From Pelomyxa schiedti (Eukaryota > Evosea > Pelobiontida > Pelomyxidae): a stretch of DNA of 64,000 nt. The stretch covers positions 186,001 through 250,000 of the forward strand of contig JAHLWZ010000790.1 in NCBI GenBank assembly GCA_020536535.1, in the 5' to 3' direction. Shown piece after piece: positions 21,365-33,400 of the stretch (position 1 is the first letter of the stretch; every line of letters starts with the position of its first letter). The notes under the pieces were generated by a model. That model made no database searches, had not been told where the DNA came from, and was given only the letters and a program-made list of their open reading frames with translations. The position numbers and the translations under genes are program-made.

Positions 21365-24300
21365 TTAGTGGAGATAGTGTGTTTTGACGGATACTGTTGA
21401 GGCCCTAAGCATGGCCATTATCTGTTCCTCTGTTGGTGTGGGTGGGTTTACTGGATCCTGTTGTGTGATTGTGGTTGGTGTTGGGGGTGACTTCGGTGGT
21501 GGGACTGGTGCAGTTGCTGTTTTTGGTGGAGGTGTTGGTAGTACTTTGGAATCCATCAGTGACTTTGGGTCTGGAGTTGAGATAGGAATTGCCTGTGATC
21601 CCATCAATAGGGGGCTAATAATTGTAGTTTGTTGTTGTGGTTGGGGTGCTACTGTCAAATTCATCCCACCAGTGGAAGTAAATGCCGGTATCAAACCAGA
21701 CTGTGGTGATAATGAAGAAATCAATGGTGTAGGGGTAACAGTGGTAGTAAGAGTAGGTGCGGGCGTGAAGTCAATAAGAGAAGGGGAAGGAATGGTCATA
21801 CCGGGTTGGGGTGTGGTTATGGGTATGAAAAGAGGTGTGGGGGTGAGGACTGGAGGTTGCAGCAGAAGAGCCGTGGGTGTGATTGGCTGTGCCGGTGCAG
21901 TGGCTGGTCCAAAAAGCAGGTCAAGTGTGGATGGGGTTGGTGGGTTTGATTTTGGCTTTGGTGGTGGCATTACGGGTTGCTGTGCTGGCTGCGGAGTTGG
22001 CGTTGGGTTAGGGGGTGAAGATAGCAAGTCGATCAAGGATGGGGAAGCCTTCTTGGGAATGACAGGAATGGGCTGTGATTGTATTGGGGGAAGGTCTATC
22101 AAGGAGACTGTGTCTTGGATTATGGTTAATGAGGAGAGGGGCGGGATATCGTCATCGTCATCAGGGAGGACTTCTTTCACAGGCTCAGGGACTTGTTTGT
22201 CCAGAGTTGTTTCATTGTTGGATTTCTGGTTTATCACCACCGGCTTGTCTTCAATTGGGGGGTTTGGCTTGCTTGTTGGCTTGATTTCTACTGGAGGTTT
22301 TACCTTTTCCTCTATCTTGGAGGCATTAACAACGGGCTCTTCAAATGGATTTCCTTCAGGAGCACCAAAGGGATTTTCTGACGCGTCTTCATCAGAGCCT
22401 TCTTCATCAGATTCCTACACAAACAAATTAGGTTCGGTTTGCATTTGTCCAATGTACTGCAAATGGGTCGGCAAACGGATCTGATGAATTGCTTGGATCT
22501 GTCATTTCAGGTAGCTCCGACGACTCGGCAAATGGGTCAGCAAAGGGGTCACTGAAGGGTTCTGAAGAGTCAGCAAAGGGGTCAGCGAACGGGTCTGCAA
22601 AGGGATCAAGTTCCGTGTTCTGTGGCGTTGATGGAGCCTCTTCATTGAGAGAGACAAAATTTGAAGGAAACCATCCCGACTCACTACCAAGTTGTCCTTG
22701 CCACCAACCACTAGCATCCTATTTCAAGGTTATACACCTATCACCTCCTGTTTAAATGTGGACCTTTGAAAGGATTGCTATCACAGAACCAGCCTTGAAG
22801 TTAAGCTCCGTCTCAGAGTTGGCAACATATTCATACAAAGCCAAGGCCGTTTCCTTCTTTTCTGTAAGAATGTGAGACGACTTTGGTGTAGTTTTGCTAG
22901 CACACCTGTATCTTCAGCAGCAAATGGATCTACAAAGGGGTCGCTAGACTCCGCAACTGGGGCACTGGCAGGAGCACTAGAAGAAGAAGATGTTGCTCCA
23001 GTAGCTAAAGCAGTTCTTGTTCCAATAGCAACTTTAACCTTTAATTGAAACTGAACTTCGAAAAGTACAACACAACAAATGTCAACCTTCCGCCCAGTAT
23101 TTCCGGTGCGCTGGAATTCGGAAATGCTATCAATTAGAGCTCCAACTGCTTTACGGTCGACTGCAGGCTTTTTGTTTCTTTGGTTCCTCTTAAAAGAGAT
23201 AAGGAAAAAACCTTAGTAAGCATAGCATGAGGCATGGAACCCAAGCTCGTGGGTTTTGGAGGGTCCCACTGTGCCAGTTTAGTTTCTGTATGGAAATAAC
23301 AGAACTGTAAGCCATCTGAAATTTGGATCCAGTTTGGTGGCAGAGTTTGAACCTTTAGTGGAAGTCAATTGAAGGTTTTTTGTGTTGGAATCTCGTGCAC
23401 ACTGTTGAAATACGATTCATTGTCCTCCTGTTTGCAGATGCATGACATGCTAATTTGCATCCCTTGCTAAGTGTCATACCTTTCTGTGTGAAATATATCA
23501 ACGAAAAGACATTGACACATACAGCATTCAAAACGCTGAGGTGTGTCAGGTCCAAGGGTCACAAGCCGGCCTGGATGATAAGTGCATGTCTTTGCTTCAT
23601 TGTCACACATTAAGAAATACCCTCCACATTGTGTGCATCTGATGTGCATATCACTAATGGCAAAGCGTGAACAGGGTGGAGCATTAGCTTCCCCTAAAGA
23701 TGAAATCAATCTCTCATGAAAACACACAGAGGATATAAATTGACACTTCCATCAGACAAAAGAATGTGGTATTCATCATATGAAGCCCCATCACAGTGGT
23801 TTAACGGGTGAGCATGCGAAACAAACGAACGAATGCAGCAAGCAAGCAAAGTAATAAGCTAATAATCAATAAACATATAGTAAAACAACATCAATCAAGT
23901 AAGCAACCTCTGCAACAGGACCATAAGACGTTGTTGTGGTTGTACTGAGGGAGGCCAGTGCCCCCGACGCTGCACACCACGAGCCACTCCGTCTTGAGCT
24001 GGCCCGAGTGGCTGACGACCACCCGCTCCGTGGCGCGGGCCGCGGCCAGGGCCGCCTCCCGCCTCTCCGCCTTCTCCTTCTCGCGGCGCTCGCGGCCCTC
24101 CCGCTCCAGCCGCTCCCGCTCCCACACCGGCACGTTGACCCCCGTGATGGAGACGCGGGCCCCCGCTCCCCCCGCGCCGCCGCCGCCGCCGGGGCCGCCG
24201 CGGGCAGGCCCAGAGGAGGCCGGGGCGCCGCCGCCGGATGCGGACGCAGAGGCGGAGAGGGTGAGGGAGCGCTGGTGCTGGAGCTGCTCGTCGCGCTGTT

Positions 24301-24481
24301 GGAGCTGCTGTTGCTGCCAGCGCTGCTCCAGGGCCTTGTTTTTGTGGTTCAGGTGGTCGGCCCCGCTGCCGCCGGACTTGGAGGACTTCTTCTTGGAGGA
24401 GGAGGACGACGAGGACGTGTGGGAGGAACCCGCCGTCGCCGTGACAACCCCTGGCGCGCCCGAGTGCTTTTTCTTGAACAT
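21365..24481 (-). CDS. Adaptor protein: coiled coil, zinc finger, WW, SH3, DPF repeats, Pro-rich tail
   Basis: The first exon (ATG at 24481) is Ser/Lys-rich and then a charged coiled coil. Next comes a zinc site with CTQCGGYF, NEAKTCTYHPG and, after an intron, GCKLACHA, spaced like a finger found in many protist proteins (C-x2-C-G-x-F, N, C-x2-H-P-G, CC, GC, H). Then a WW domain (LPPNWIQISDG to LAQWDPP, near 23340-23260), an SH3 domain (ALYEYVANSETELNF, then WWQGQLGSESGWFPSNFV, split by an intron near 22740), tandem DPF motifs and a long Pro-rich region ending at 21365. DPF and NPF tripeptides bind the AP-2 appendage and EH domains, so a role in clathrin-mediated endocytosis is inferred. Frames join in phase at every intron from zinc finger to WW, supporting one gene rather than two. 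Confidence 0.7.
22489..22625 (-). repeat. Coding DPFA repeat array
   Basis: The adaptor gene encodes at least seven near-repeats of D-P-F-A in this stretch (plus-strand units like GCAAAGGGGTCA), with more DPF and NPF copies on both sides (about 22925-22960 and 22325-22385). Multiple closely spaced DPF motifs are typical of AP-2-binding endocytic proteins such as Eps15. Confidence 0.85.
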
Positions 24482-24926
24482 CCGATGGTTTCCACAGAGT
24501 TTTCTGGTGAACTGACGAGTTCTGAACACCGTTTTTGGTGGGTGAAAAGCACCAAGTCTGGAAGATGGAGAACATGATGGGTGGAGGAACCACCTGCGGG
24601 CGGGGGCCCGGTGTGACACAGGTGGTAGCACCCAATGTTCAGATTGTTGCTTTTTCCGATCTGAATCTACCTAAAGTGCAGCAATTATCATAGGCTCCCA
24701 AAAGAAGAGTTTCGGTTTTTCTGCAACATAGAAAAACCAAGCGAAAAATCTGATCTTGCGCAACACACGTCGTTAGAGAAGGGAGGTCACACCCAACACC
24801 AACCAATCTAAACGTTACGCGATCCTCCGAAAAAACCCCTCCGAAAACACACCCAACCGAAAACGAACCAGCCACATTCTTCCTTGTTGTGGAGTTTTGT
24901 TCAAAAATAAAAACAAACCCGAGACA

Positions 24927-25285
24927 TGAATACTACTGCAACCACAAAAACCCTATTGGGTTGTTTTGTACTCGTGTGTAGCATTCTACTGTCATCACTA
25001 CGGGGCTCTGCTGGGTCTAATATTATTACTGAACGCACACTGAGGGGCACATCACCATGTGACCCTGAGGTCGAGGGTGATGCTCTGTGTGACATTAAGA
25101 ACCAGAACCATCCAGTGAATTGGATGTGGCCTGATCCCTGCTCCTGGGGCACTCCTTGTGATGAGTATTCTCTCACCGGCGTCACGTGTGAAAATGGCTG
25201 CGTATCTGTAATGTGCGTGACCCCGTAGTGATGACAGTAGAATGCTACACACGAGTACAAAACAACCCAATAGGNNNNNNNNNNC

Positions 25286-25317
<32 letters not shown>

Positions 25318-28300
25318 AATTCCTGCTCCCACCCCGTTTGCTTGAAAGGAGATTTATGTGAAAATCCTGTAGAGACTTGAACTGGAACATGATGTCAGGT
25401 TCACTGCCAAACTCTATTGGAAATTTTACCAAGCTCAAGTATATGTACGCACCCTGCCCAATCAAGCGAAATTCACATAATTGCAAACAAGGTCAATGCA
25501 CAATAATTATTTGAGTGGCTCTATCCCTGCATCTCTCTTCAAAATCACAACACTCACAAGTTTGTATGTACTAAAACCTCCACATCACAGCCATGACAGT
25601 GTTTAAAGGTATATGGAAAGTAATTCTTTAGTGGGCACACTTCCTTCAATGACACTACTTACCATGCTTCATACACTGTATGTATATTCTGTCCTTCAGA
25701 GATTGTGCTCGTTAAGACATATCACAGTGACCTTTCAACAAACCTCTTAGAGGGCAGTATTCCACCTACCATACGCTACTTAACTCGCCTGACTTACCTG
25801 TAAGTTTTCCTGTCTGTAGAAACTCTAACTCTGGTAGTTCTTTGGCAAGCAATACGTTTTACGGGACAATACCTTCAGAAATTGGTAGCACCAACTTGAC
25901 AACACTGTTCGTTGCACATTTTCCATATCGTTTTCTCATTTCAAATGAAGTGTTCTGCGAGATAATAACTTTGTTGGAACAATCCCGAATCACATAACAA
26001 AGCTGCCTTTAACTTCTTTGTAACTTTCTCCATCCACATATTGAAACTCCTGAGTCTACCTTAGAGACATATCATCAAACGTCCTGACTGGTACAATTCC
26101 AAGTGGAATGTTACCACTTTTGACTTCAATGTACCACCTCACTTTCTGGGATCTACAGCTTACATTTTCTTTTTCAGCAATCTCGCTTCAAATTACTTAT
26201 CTGGCGACTACAGCTTCCTCAGCTCTGAGTCCTATTGTTCCCTTGGCCAGAATTGCTTCCTAGATTGTTCTGAAGCGACAAATTGCGGTGCATCATATCG
26301 GGGTGATACATGGTGCTACTGTGATGTTGCAACGCACTGCGACGATTATGATTCATCAACAAGTATGCTTTCTTCATACTACACCAACTGGTAAATGATA
26401 ACGTAGACGAAACTTGTTCTTCCGAGTATCCCCCACTGTGTGCTTTCAAGAAACGCGGAGGAGGCCTCTCCGGTGGCGCAATAGCTGGTATTATTATCGC
26501 TATTTTAGTGATTGGTGGGATCACGGGTGGGGCAATTTTTGCCTTCATTGTCATAAAGAAGAAGCACCCTGACTTGCCAAGGAACCTAAAATCCATGGTG
26601 AGCGAGGCAACTGCTGCAGTGCCCAACATACTCTCCATTAGCACTTCAACAAAAACAGTCACAAATACAACAAATTCGACTGAAGCACCAGTTGTACTGT
26701 CTCGCTTGTGTTACACTGATGAGACTTTTGACACCAGCTGCCCGCAAGCAACTGCATCTACGTTTCTATTAACTGTAGAATTCTATACTATACATTGTAC
26801 AATTCTTATCCCTACCATAGGTTACTCCAAGTTCAGCATTGGAATTTGGGCTGGGAAGCCATCAGGCCCCCATCAATCAAGAACTTGAGGACAATATAAC
26901 ACTTACCAACCCCTCCAAAAGCACCGTCTTGTTCAAACTCGTATGCCCACAAAACCCCAGATACACAATTCAGATGGAACCCCAGACGGGCTCATTAAAA
27001 CCAGTAACAGATACCGCACAATAGATTCAATTGCTAACTTCGTATAGTCTCATGAAATTGATGTGCATGTTAAAATGACCGTAAACTGCACCACGAGCAT
27101 TGAAACAAATGTTCTTGTAATGATTTCCACAAGTAATGTAAACCTATTCTATATTGTTAGTTAAAACCAAATTGTAGAAGACAAAGTGGATCCCCCAGAG
27201 GTTAATTCTCCTGTATCTTTTCCTGCTTTGATTGCTATTAGATGTACCTGCCGCTCCGAATCGCCTTTGACACGCAACTATCCACATCATTGGATAGTGA
27301 GGAGATAAATGTATGAGCAAATCTTTCAGTTTGTGCTAACGGCGACAACATTAGCTTCAAGAGCCCCCTATAGGTGAAGGGGGCTATGGGGTGGTCTATA
27401 AGGGCGAATGGTAACTTTCAGTTTCAACGAACATACTTATTGATCTCACTGCAATTAAGGAGAGGACAGCTAGTTGCAGTCAAACTTTTAAAGGTTTTCT
27501 CTTTATTTGCGCTGGTTGTTTTCATCACCGCACTAGAACCAAACTTCGACAGCATTAACAGACTTCTTACGGGAAGTACACATTTTAGACACTGTGCGGT
27601 GCCCACAGGTTTCATTTCATCACAAGAAGCTTGTTCCTTACAATTCCACCCAGATCGTTAATTTTCTTGGAGCGTGCAAGCTACCTGGCACCCTTTCCAT
27701 TGTTACGGTATTTCTTTTGTGTGAAGATTCACCCCCAATAACAATTACATCACCTAGGAATTTGCACCATTAGGGAACCTATCTGATTGCATGAAAAAGC
27801 ACAGGATGTCATTAGTACTAAAATCCAAATGCTTCTTAGATTGTAGTAGAGGTATCGTGCAAACTTCCGTAGCCCATCTAACCACAAAAGGAATGCAATT
27901 CCTTCATCAAAGCAGCCTTCTCCACAGAGACTTGAAACCCGACAATCTTTTAGTATGGTTCCTTGGGGTTATTTCCTTTCCAACCTTAAGCAAGATGGTC
28001 AGCCTTGATACTTCTGCTGCAATAAACTGCAAGCTGACTGGTAAGTTCAAATTTTCTTTTCTTTTTTGATTCAAACTCTTTAAGATTTTGGAACCACACG
28101 AGATTTTAATAAAGCTCAGGAGACACAACTCTACACACTGGGGGTAATACTATTCATCAATAACATGTTATATCTCTTAAATTCGGAAGGTTGGAACTCC
28201 TGTCTACATGGCTCCTGTATGGTTTTTTCTCCATACCCCTTCATATCTTATAAGAAAAGGAACTTCTGGAAAACGGTAAATACAACAGTGGAGCAGATGT

Positions 28301-28963
28301 CTATAGGTTTTTAAAAACTTTGCCTTTTGAGAAACCAAAACACAAAACCAGTTTTGCAGTTTTAATGTACCACGTAGTCACCGAGCGCCCACCCTATGAA
28401 GAGTTCGAGTCCATGTGGAGTGAGTAATTTTATCTTTTTTCCCCTATTCATTTCTTTTTGCAGAGATATGTGAATTCGTTATGGCTGGCAATGTGAGAGC
28501 TTTTTTCTTGATTCTCCATCTCATGACATCTAAAAATAGAGAATGCCCCTTGACAAAACAGCATACCCTCCTCTTGCCGAGCTAATAGAAGTTTGTTGGA
28601 ATCAAGATAGACATGCGCGGCCATGTCAGTAACTCTAGAATTTCTGAAATTTAATTTAATGCCCACCTAATAATAACCCTAGCCTTTGATGACATCACCC
28701 CGCGGATTGAAACAATCTATCAGAATTATTTAGCAAAGCCACCCCCACCTTCACGCAAACAACCCCCAGTTCCTCCTCCAAAACACAGCACCCCAAGTGA
28801 TGCTAATAACAACAGCAAGGATAAGGCAACACCTCCTCCTGCCCGTCATCACAACAAGCCAGAATCACCGGCTACCCCACACCAACATCATGGCAAACAA
28901 CAAGAACCAAAACCGAGTTCCTCAAAGCCAAAACCTCCTCCCCCTCCACCAAGAGGGAATTAG
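24927..28963 (+). CDS. LRR receptor-like kinase with MSP-like segment, interrupted by assembly gap
   Basis: The ATG at 24927 begins a signal peptide (LLGCFVLVCSILLSSL), then a plant-like LRR cap with WPDPCSWGTPC. After the gap, about eight LRRs follow, each on its own short exon (for example NNLSGSIPASLF, FYGTIPSEIGS, NVLTGTIPSGM), then a Cys-rich juxtamembrane region, a TM helix (GGAIAGIIIAILVIGG) and a basic stop-transfer KKKHPDLP. A segment LTNPSKSTVLFKLVCP with QTGSLKPV looks like an MSP/PapD-type immunoglobulin-like fold. The kinase domain has GGYGVVYKG, VAVKLLK, HRDLKPDN, DFG (across an intron) and VGTPVYMAP: all catalytic residues are present, TKL-type. The C-terminus is Pro-rich. Stop is TAG at 28961-28963. 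The gene is probably intact in the organism; the break at 25221-25314 is technical. Confidence 0.75.
24952..25314. repeat. 54-bp perfect inverted repeat, N gap and poly-C run
   Basis: Bases 24952-25005 recur exactly in reverse complement at 25221-25274. The second arm abuts ten N (25275-25284) followed by 30 C (25285-25314). The first arm is coding sequence of the signal peptide, so the second arm is most likely a foldback or mis-join created at the gap, not native sequence. Confidence 0.85.
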
Positions 28964-29067
28964 TGCCCAAAAAATGGAGCCCACTGTGTTTAAAGTACTG
29001 TCAAAATAACACCAGAATGTTTTCTTCTCGAAACAGAGAATTTTGCTTTGTTTACAGCAGGAATTTC

Positions 29068-30180
29068 TCAGTGGGCCCAGCCAATGGCCTTGAGGTGTTG
29101 AACCACACTGGGGTAAGTGACACTGTTCAAAAATGCCTCGTCTCTGGTGTTCCTCATGGCTGTGGATGACACATCAGAATCCCTTTCAAAGGGCCCACCT
29201 TCCCCTGGTGGAATAGTCTAGTGGAACTCAGTTTGTGAATAAATAGAGGTAGGGGATTACATAATTGTGTTGCGCGGTGGATTTGCGCCTTACAGTGTAT
29301 CCAGGTCGCGGAACAGAAACAACAAAATTGGCATATGTAAGTCCACTGAAAGAAGTTTCTTTAAAAAACGCGCAAAACTTGTGGAAACGAACCATTTCAC
29401 ATATAGATCAGTCCCGCAAAGAAACAATGTCTACAATCAGGTTAGACAAAGAAACAAATAAATAGTCCCCGTACAATTAAGTTGTATGCAGCGAATCGAG
29501 AGGCAAAGAATTGCCGTCTATTTGCTGAAACTTCGGGAAAGTCAATGAAACCTGACTGCATTCCTTCCCACTTATCCGCAAAGATGGTGAATCCATCCTC
29601 TGATCACATAAATTTTTTTAAAAAAGAAAAAGAAGGAACCAAAGAGAAAATAGAAAAACCAGCAGGGAACTGAGTGAAGTGATCTTGCACTGCCAATTCA
29701 CACATTCTCACCCTTTCTGTCCAGGCAATAGCTTGAGCCCCAAGTTTCATACGAAGGTACTTATCATGAGATGGGGAAATATACCCCGCAACCACATGCA
29801 CACTGCAGCAACAAAAAAAAGCAACAAAAAAAGCAACAAAAAAGTAAAAAAAAAAAAAAAAAAAAAAACCTCAGAAAAGTCTATAGTGCCGCAAACAAAC
29901 GAGAACCAGAGGAAAACATCCACAAACCCCTCCCTCTTTCAACAAAAAAAAAAAAAAAAAAAAAAAAACCTTGTGGGCAGTACACAGACACATACTTTTC
30001 GTGGGAGTTGAGCCAGTGCCTGGCAATCTCAAACTGCCTGATGTGCATCTGGTGCACTGGGTTGAAGCTGCCCGTTGCCAGAAGCACCACGAGCTGCTTC
30101 GTCGGGTGCGCCCCGTGGTGGCGCGCAAGCAACGCCGCCAGGTCCCGTGTGGGTGTCATCTCCTCCGACTGCTGTGCCAT
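29068..30180 (-). CDS. Nicotinamide-nucleotide adenylyltransferase-like protein (NAD synthesis)
   Basis: The enzyme would make NAD from NMN and ATP. The first exon (ATG at 30180) has ATGSFNPVHQMH, the GxFxPxHxxH nucleotide-binding motif of the family. The next exon gives AGYISPSHDKY and TERVRMCELAVQDH, matching the eukaryotic NMNAT segment after the motif. Further exons include WEGMQSGFIDFPEV and, near the end, DVSSTAMR, which is the SSTxxR ATP-binding motif, then QHLKAIGW and stop TGA at 29068-29070. Two introns contain long A/T runs. Length (about 270 residues) fits eukaryotic NMNATs. An ATG at 30243 is in frame and could be the true start. The gene converges on the receptor kinase with 104 bp between stops. 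Confidence 0.85.
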
Positions 30181-30449
30181 TTCCCTTGTTGCAAAAAGGA
30201 CTAAAAAACTGTTGTTGCGTCCCTTGAGCGGGTACGGTACCACTTTTGGTTTGGGTTGGGTTGCTTTTTTTTTTTTTTTTTAACTTCTCCGTTGTTTTCT
30301 TCCCGGGGTTTCTCACAGTTACCGTCACCTGGCTGATTCTTGCTTGAAGGAAGAAGAACCCGGCCAAAACGCGAACTTTGTTCAAGGTATGTATTTGTTA
30401 CGGGTGGTCTGATTCTTTACAGAAGATGATGGAATCAGGGTGCATTGGG

Positions 30450-33400
30450 TTACCAGCCCTCAGGGGACCTGTGTTCACCGCGATACAGGTCGTGGGCCAT
30501 GCTGCGAAGCAGTGCATATGGTATACATGACTCAAGAATGTCACGTGTAAGGAATGAGCATACACTGAGGAACTGCAAGACAGAAAAAGGGGGGAATAGG
30601 TTGGTACAAGTTTGAGGAAGAAAATTTTGTTGGGATAGATAGGAATGGAAAATAAAGTTACCTTGTCGGACTGAAGGGACAAGCCTGGGGGGTCTGCCGG
30701 GCCTCTGCGGAGGTCACCGCGAAGTAGCCTCAGCACGAGGGTGGTGGTAACCTCAAGATAGTGCCTCATCTGTTGCATTACAACAACAGGGTCCTTGTTT
30801 TGTTGTGTTTGTTTGTTTGTTTGCTTCCTGTAAGGAAAGAAGGCTTCCTGGAATGTGAAGAGGAAACCTGTGTGCTCATGGAAACTACATTCATTGCCTC
30901 TAGCAGGTCGTGGTAGCATCTATTGAGAACGTGTGTGCTGTTCTGGAAGGCTGAGGTTGTTTGTTATGATGATAGAGTTGTGTCAATGAAAAACCTTCTA
31001 ACGGCGGTATGTATTGAGCTTCCTTCCATTGAGTGGAATATATAGAGATGGCAAAAGCAACTGGTAAAAGTCGTACTATCTTTTGATCAGCTTCGGAGAC
31101 AACCTTCTTCAAAGCAAGTTTGAAGTATTGGTCAGCTGAGCCCACGTTAATACCAATATCGCCAGCCAGAGAATTTATTCCCTGAGAGGAGTAAGTGACT
31201 TTTGCAGGGTTTTGTTCAAAAAACCAGAAGTTGAGGTAATAAATAGACGTTTCTCCAAGCAGACTGGTTAAAGGCGTTGTTCACAGTGGAGTGAATGTAT
31301 GGTGTTACAGAGGTGACTGTATTGAGAAGTGCCTCCTTCAGAAGTACTCGGAAATGTAGTGTGTTGCCAATAATTATACACTTTGCCACAAATGAATCAA
31401 TATCTTATCTACAGTTAAAAACAAAGTTAAAATTGTCAACCTACCCAGTGGTTTTATGCGTTTAATAGATTCAGCAACACGCGCTTCTTTGGTGAAATTG
31501 GAATTGATTTCCTCAAGAGGTGATGCCATGGCAGCAACAGCATCCTGTCAAAAAGTAAGAAATGAATCTTATGTCTTAGTACCAAAAAAAAAAAAAGAAA
31601 GAAAGAACCTTCACGGCTTGCACATTCGTGATAAGGAATCTTACAATTGCAGCATCAAGTTGCCTAACCCCATATGGACCAATAATTGATGCTAAAGCCT
31701 GAAGCTCTTCAATATCAACATAATTTTCCGCTCGGAAGGGCTGTCCAGGTTTGCTCACAAAGCCCATCCTTTTTTTTTTTTTAACAAAAGGGCGTAACCT
31801 TTGGAATTAGGACCTCGTTGGGCTGAAGACTATAGTGCAGTTCTGATTTGGAGGAAGATACAATCTCTGTGTGACAAAATGAACATACCTAACGCGATGA
31901 GGAAAAAGATTGACTAGTAGTGTGACAGGCACCAGTTGATAAGAGTCCCAACTATACGATCTCCCATATCAACCTCTGGTATTGGTGTCTCTGTTCCAAG
32001 AGGCGGTGGTTCACTGGTTTATTTTGAGGAAGGAAATAATAATTTATAAGGCAGCTTACTTGGGACAAACTTCCTCTATTAGAATTTCTTGCCATATTTG
32101 TTGTAATCCAAACATAACTGAGGAAATGAATGATTTACAAACAGAAAAAAATATTACCTCGCTGTTCCAACAAGGTAAGAACATAGAATACAGCGGAAAT
32201 TTGTTTTTTCAGTATGGTTGGTCTTTCAATAGAGTCGGGAGTGGGCTTCACCTGGTTTTGGAGTTAGGGGAGGAAAAAGCTGGTTGGTGTCCCACAGTAT
32301 TTCGCAGCCAGGTTAGAAGCGTTCCTTTCACCATCTCTCGTACATACTGCAGGAAACAAAGGTGACAACAAGGAAATTGAAAACAAATGAACCTCGCTTG
32401 CCGCTATTTGATGATCGTAGACAACAACAACTGGAAGTTCAGAGACAGCCTTGGTTATTGCCATGATGACTTTAAGATGTGTCCATATGCTTTGGGGTGT
32501 AAGGAGAATTTAGGAAGAAAAGTATTTACTTTTCCAGGGAGTCCCTGTTTTGATATGAACTTTCATTTCCAGGCTCTGGAGGAGGAATAAAGTCTTTGGG
32601 TGCACGCCAATCTTTTCGCTTCAGGTTAAATAGCGCAGCAGCAACTTCATCACGGAACTATTAGTATGGATAAGTGATCATAAATTTTCAGTAGAAAAGA
32701 AAACCTGGCTGTCCAATAGCAGTTGGTAGTTGAGTACCGCTTGCAAGCTGTTCTGAAGAACCCGAGTTTGTTTCTCCAAAAAGGTTACAGCCATCTTCAC
32801 ACATTCGGGACCGATGCTTTCCCGCTTTCCAAGAATAAGTAGCAGGAAATTAGAAGGAAAAAAAGACCTCCTCAGGCCAAGCACTAGTTGCAACTTTGGT
32901 GAAGTTTGAAAGCATATCAAGGTAGATATAAGTGTGTCGTGGTCCATGCATGGTCGGGTTGGAAATATATGTTTCATAAACCTTTACAAAAGTAAGATTC
33001 CTTCATATGCGGCCACATACCTCTCGAAGAGAGTCTTTGAAGTACCACAGCGAAAGTAGCGATGAATTCTCTTCTATGATGTTATCCAAAGAGTCAATAG
33101 CTCTTCAGGTAATCAGGTTTTCCTTGCCCAAAATGATAGAGACATACCTGGCATGTGCATGAATCACACGCAGGCACATTGTCACTTCCCTCAACTTGGA
33201 GAGTGCAATTGGTGAGCTGGACAAAGACAGTAAATACTCCATGTTGGTACATAGTGATCTAAGTTGCTGGAAATTGGATGTGGGAGAAATTGCGGCCAGT
33301 GCATTTAAAATTTGATCTCCAACTTGCACGGCAGGCTGGGCTACTCCCTGCCATAAACTGCGTAAAGATTCAAAACCCTTATGGTCTGCCCCAGCCAAAA

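Noticed and set aside
23891-24635. Several overlapping 180-246 codon frames on both strands
   Set aside because: Only the frame starting at 24481 continues in phase into downstream exons; the others are GC-driven shadows.
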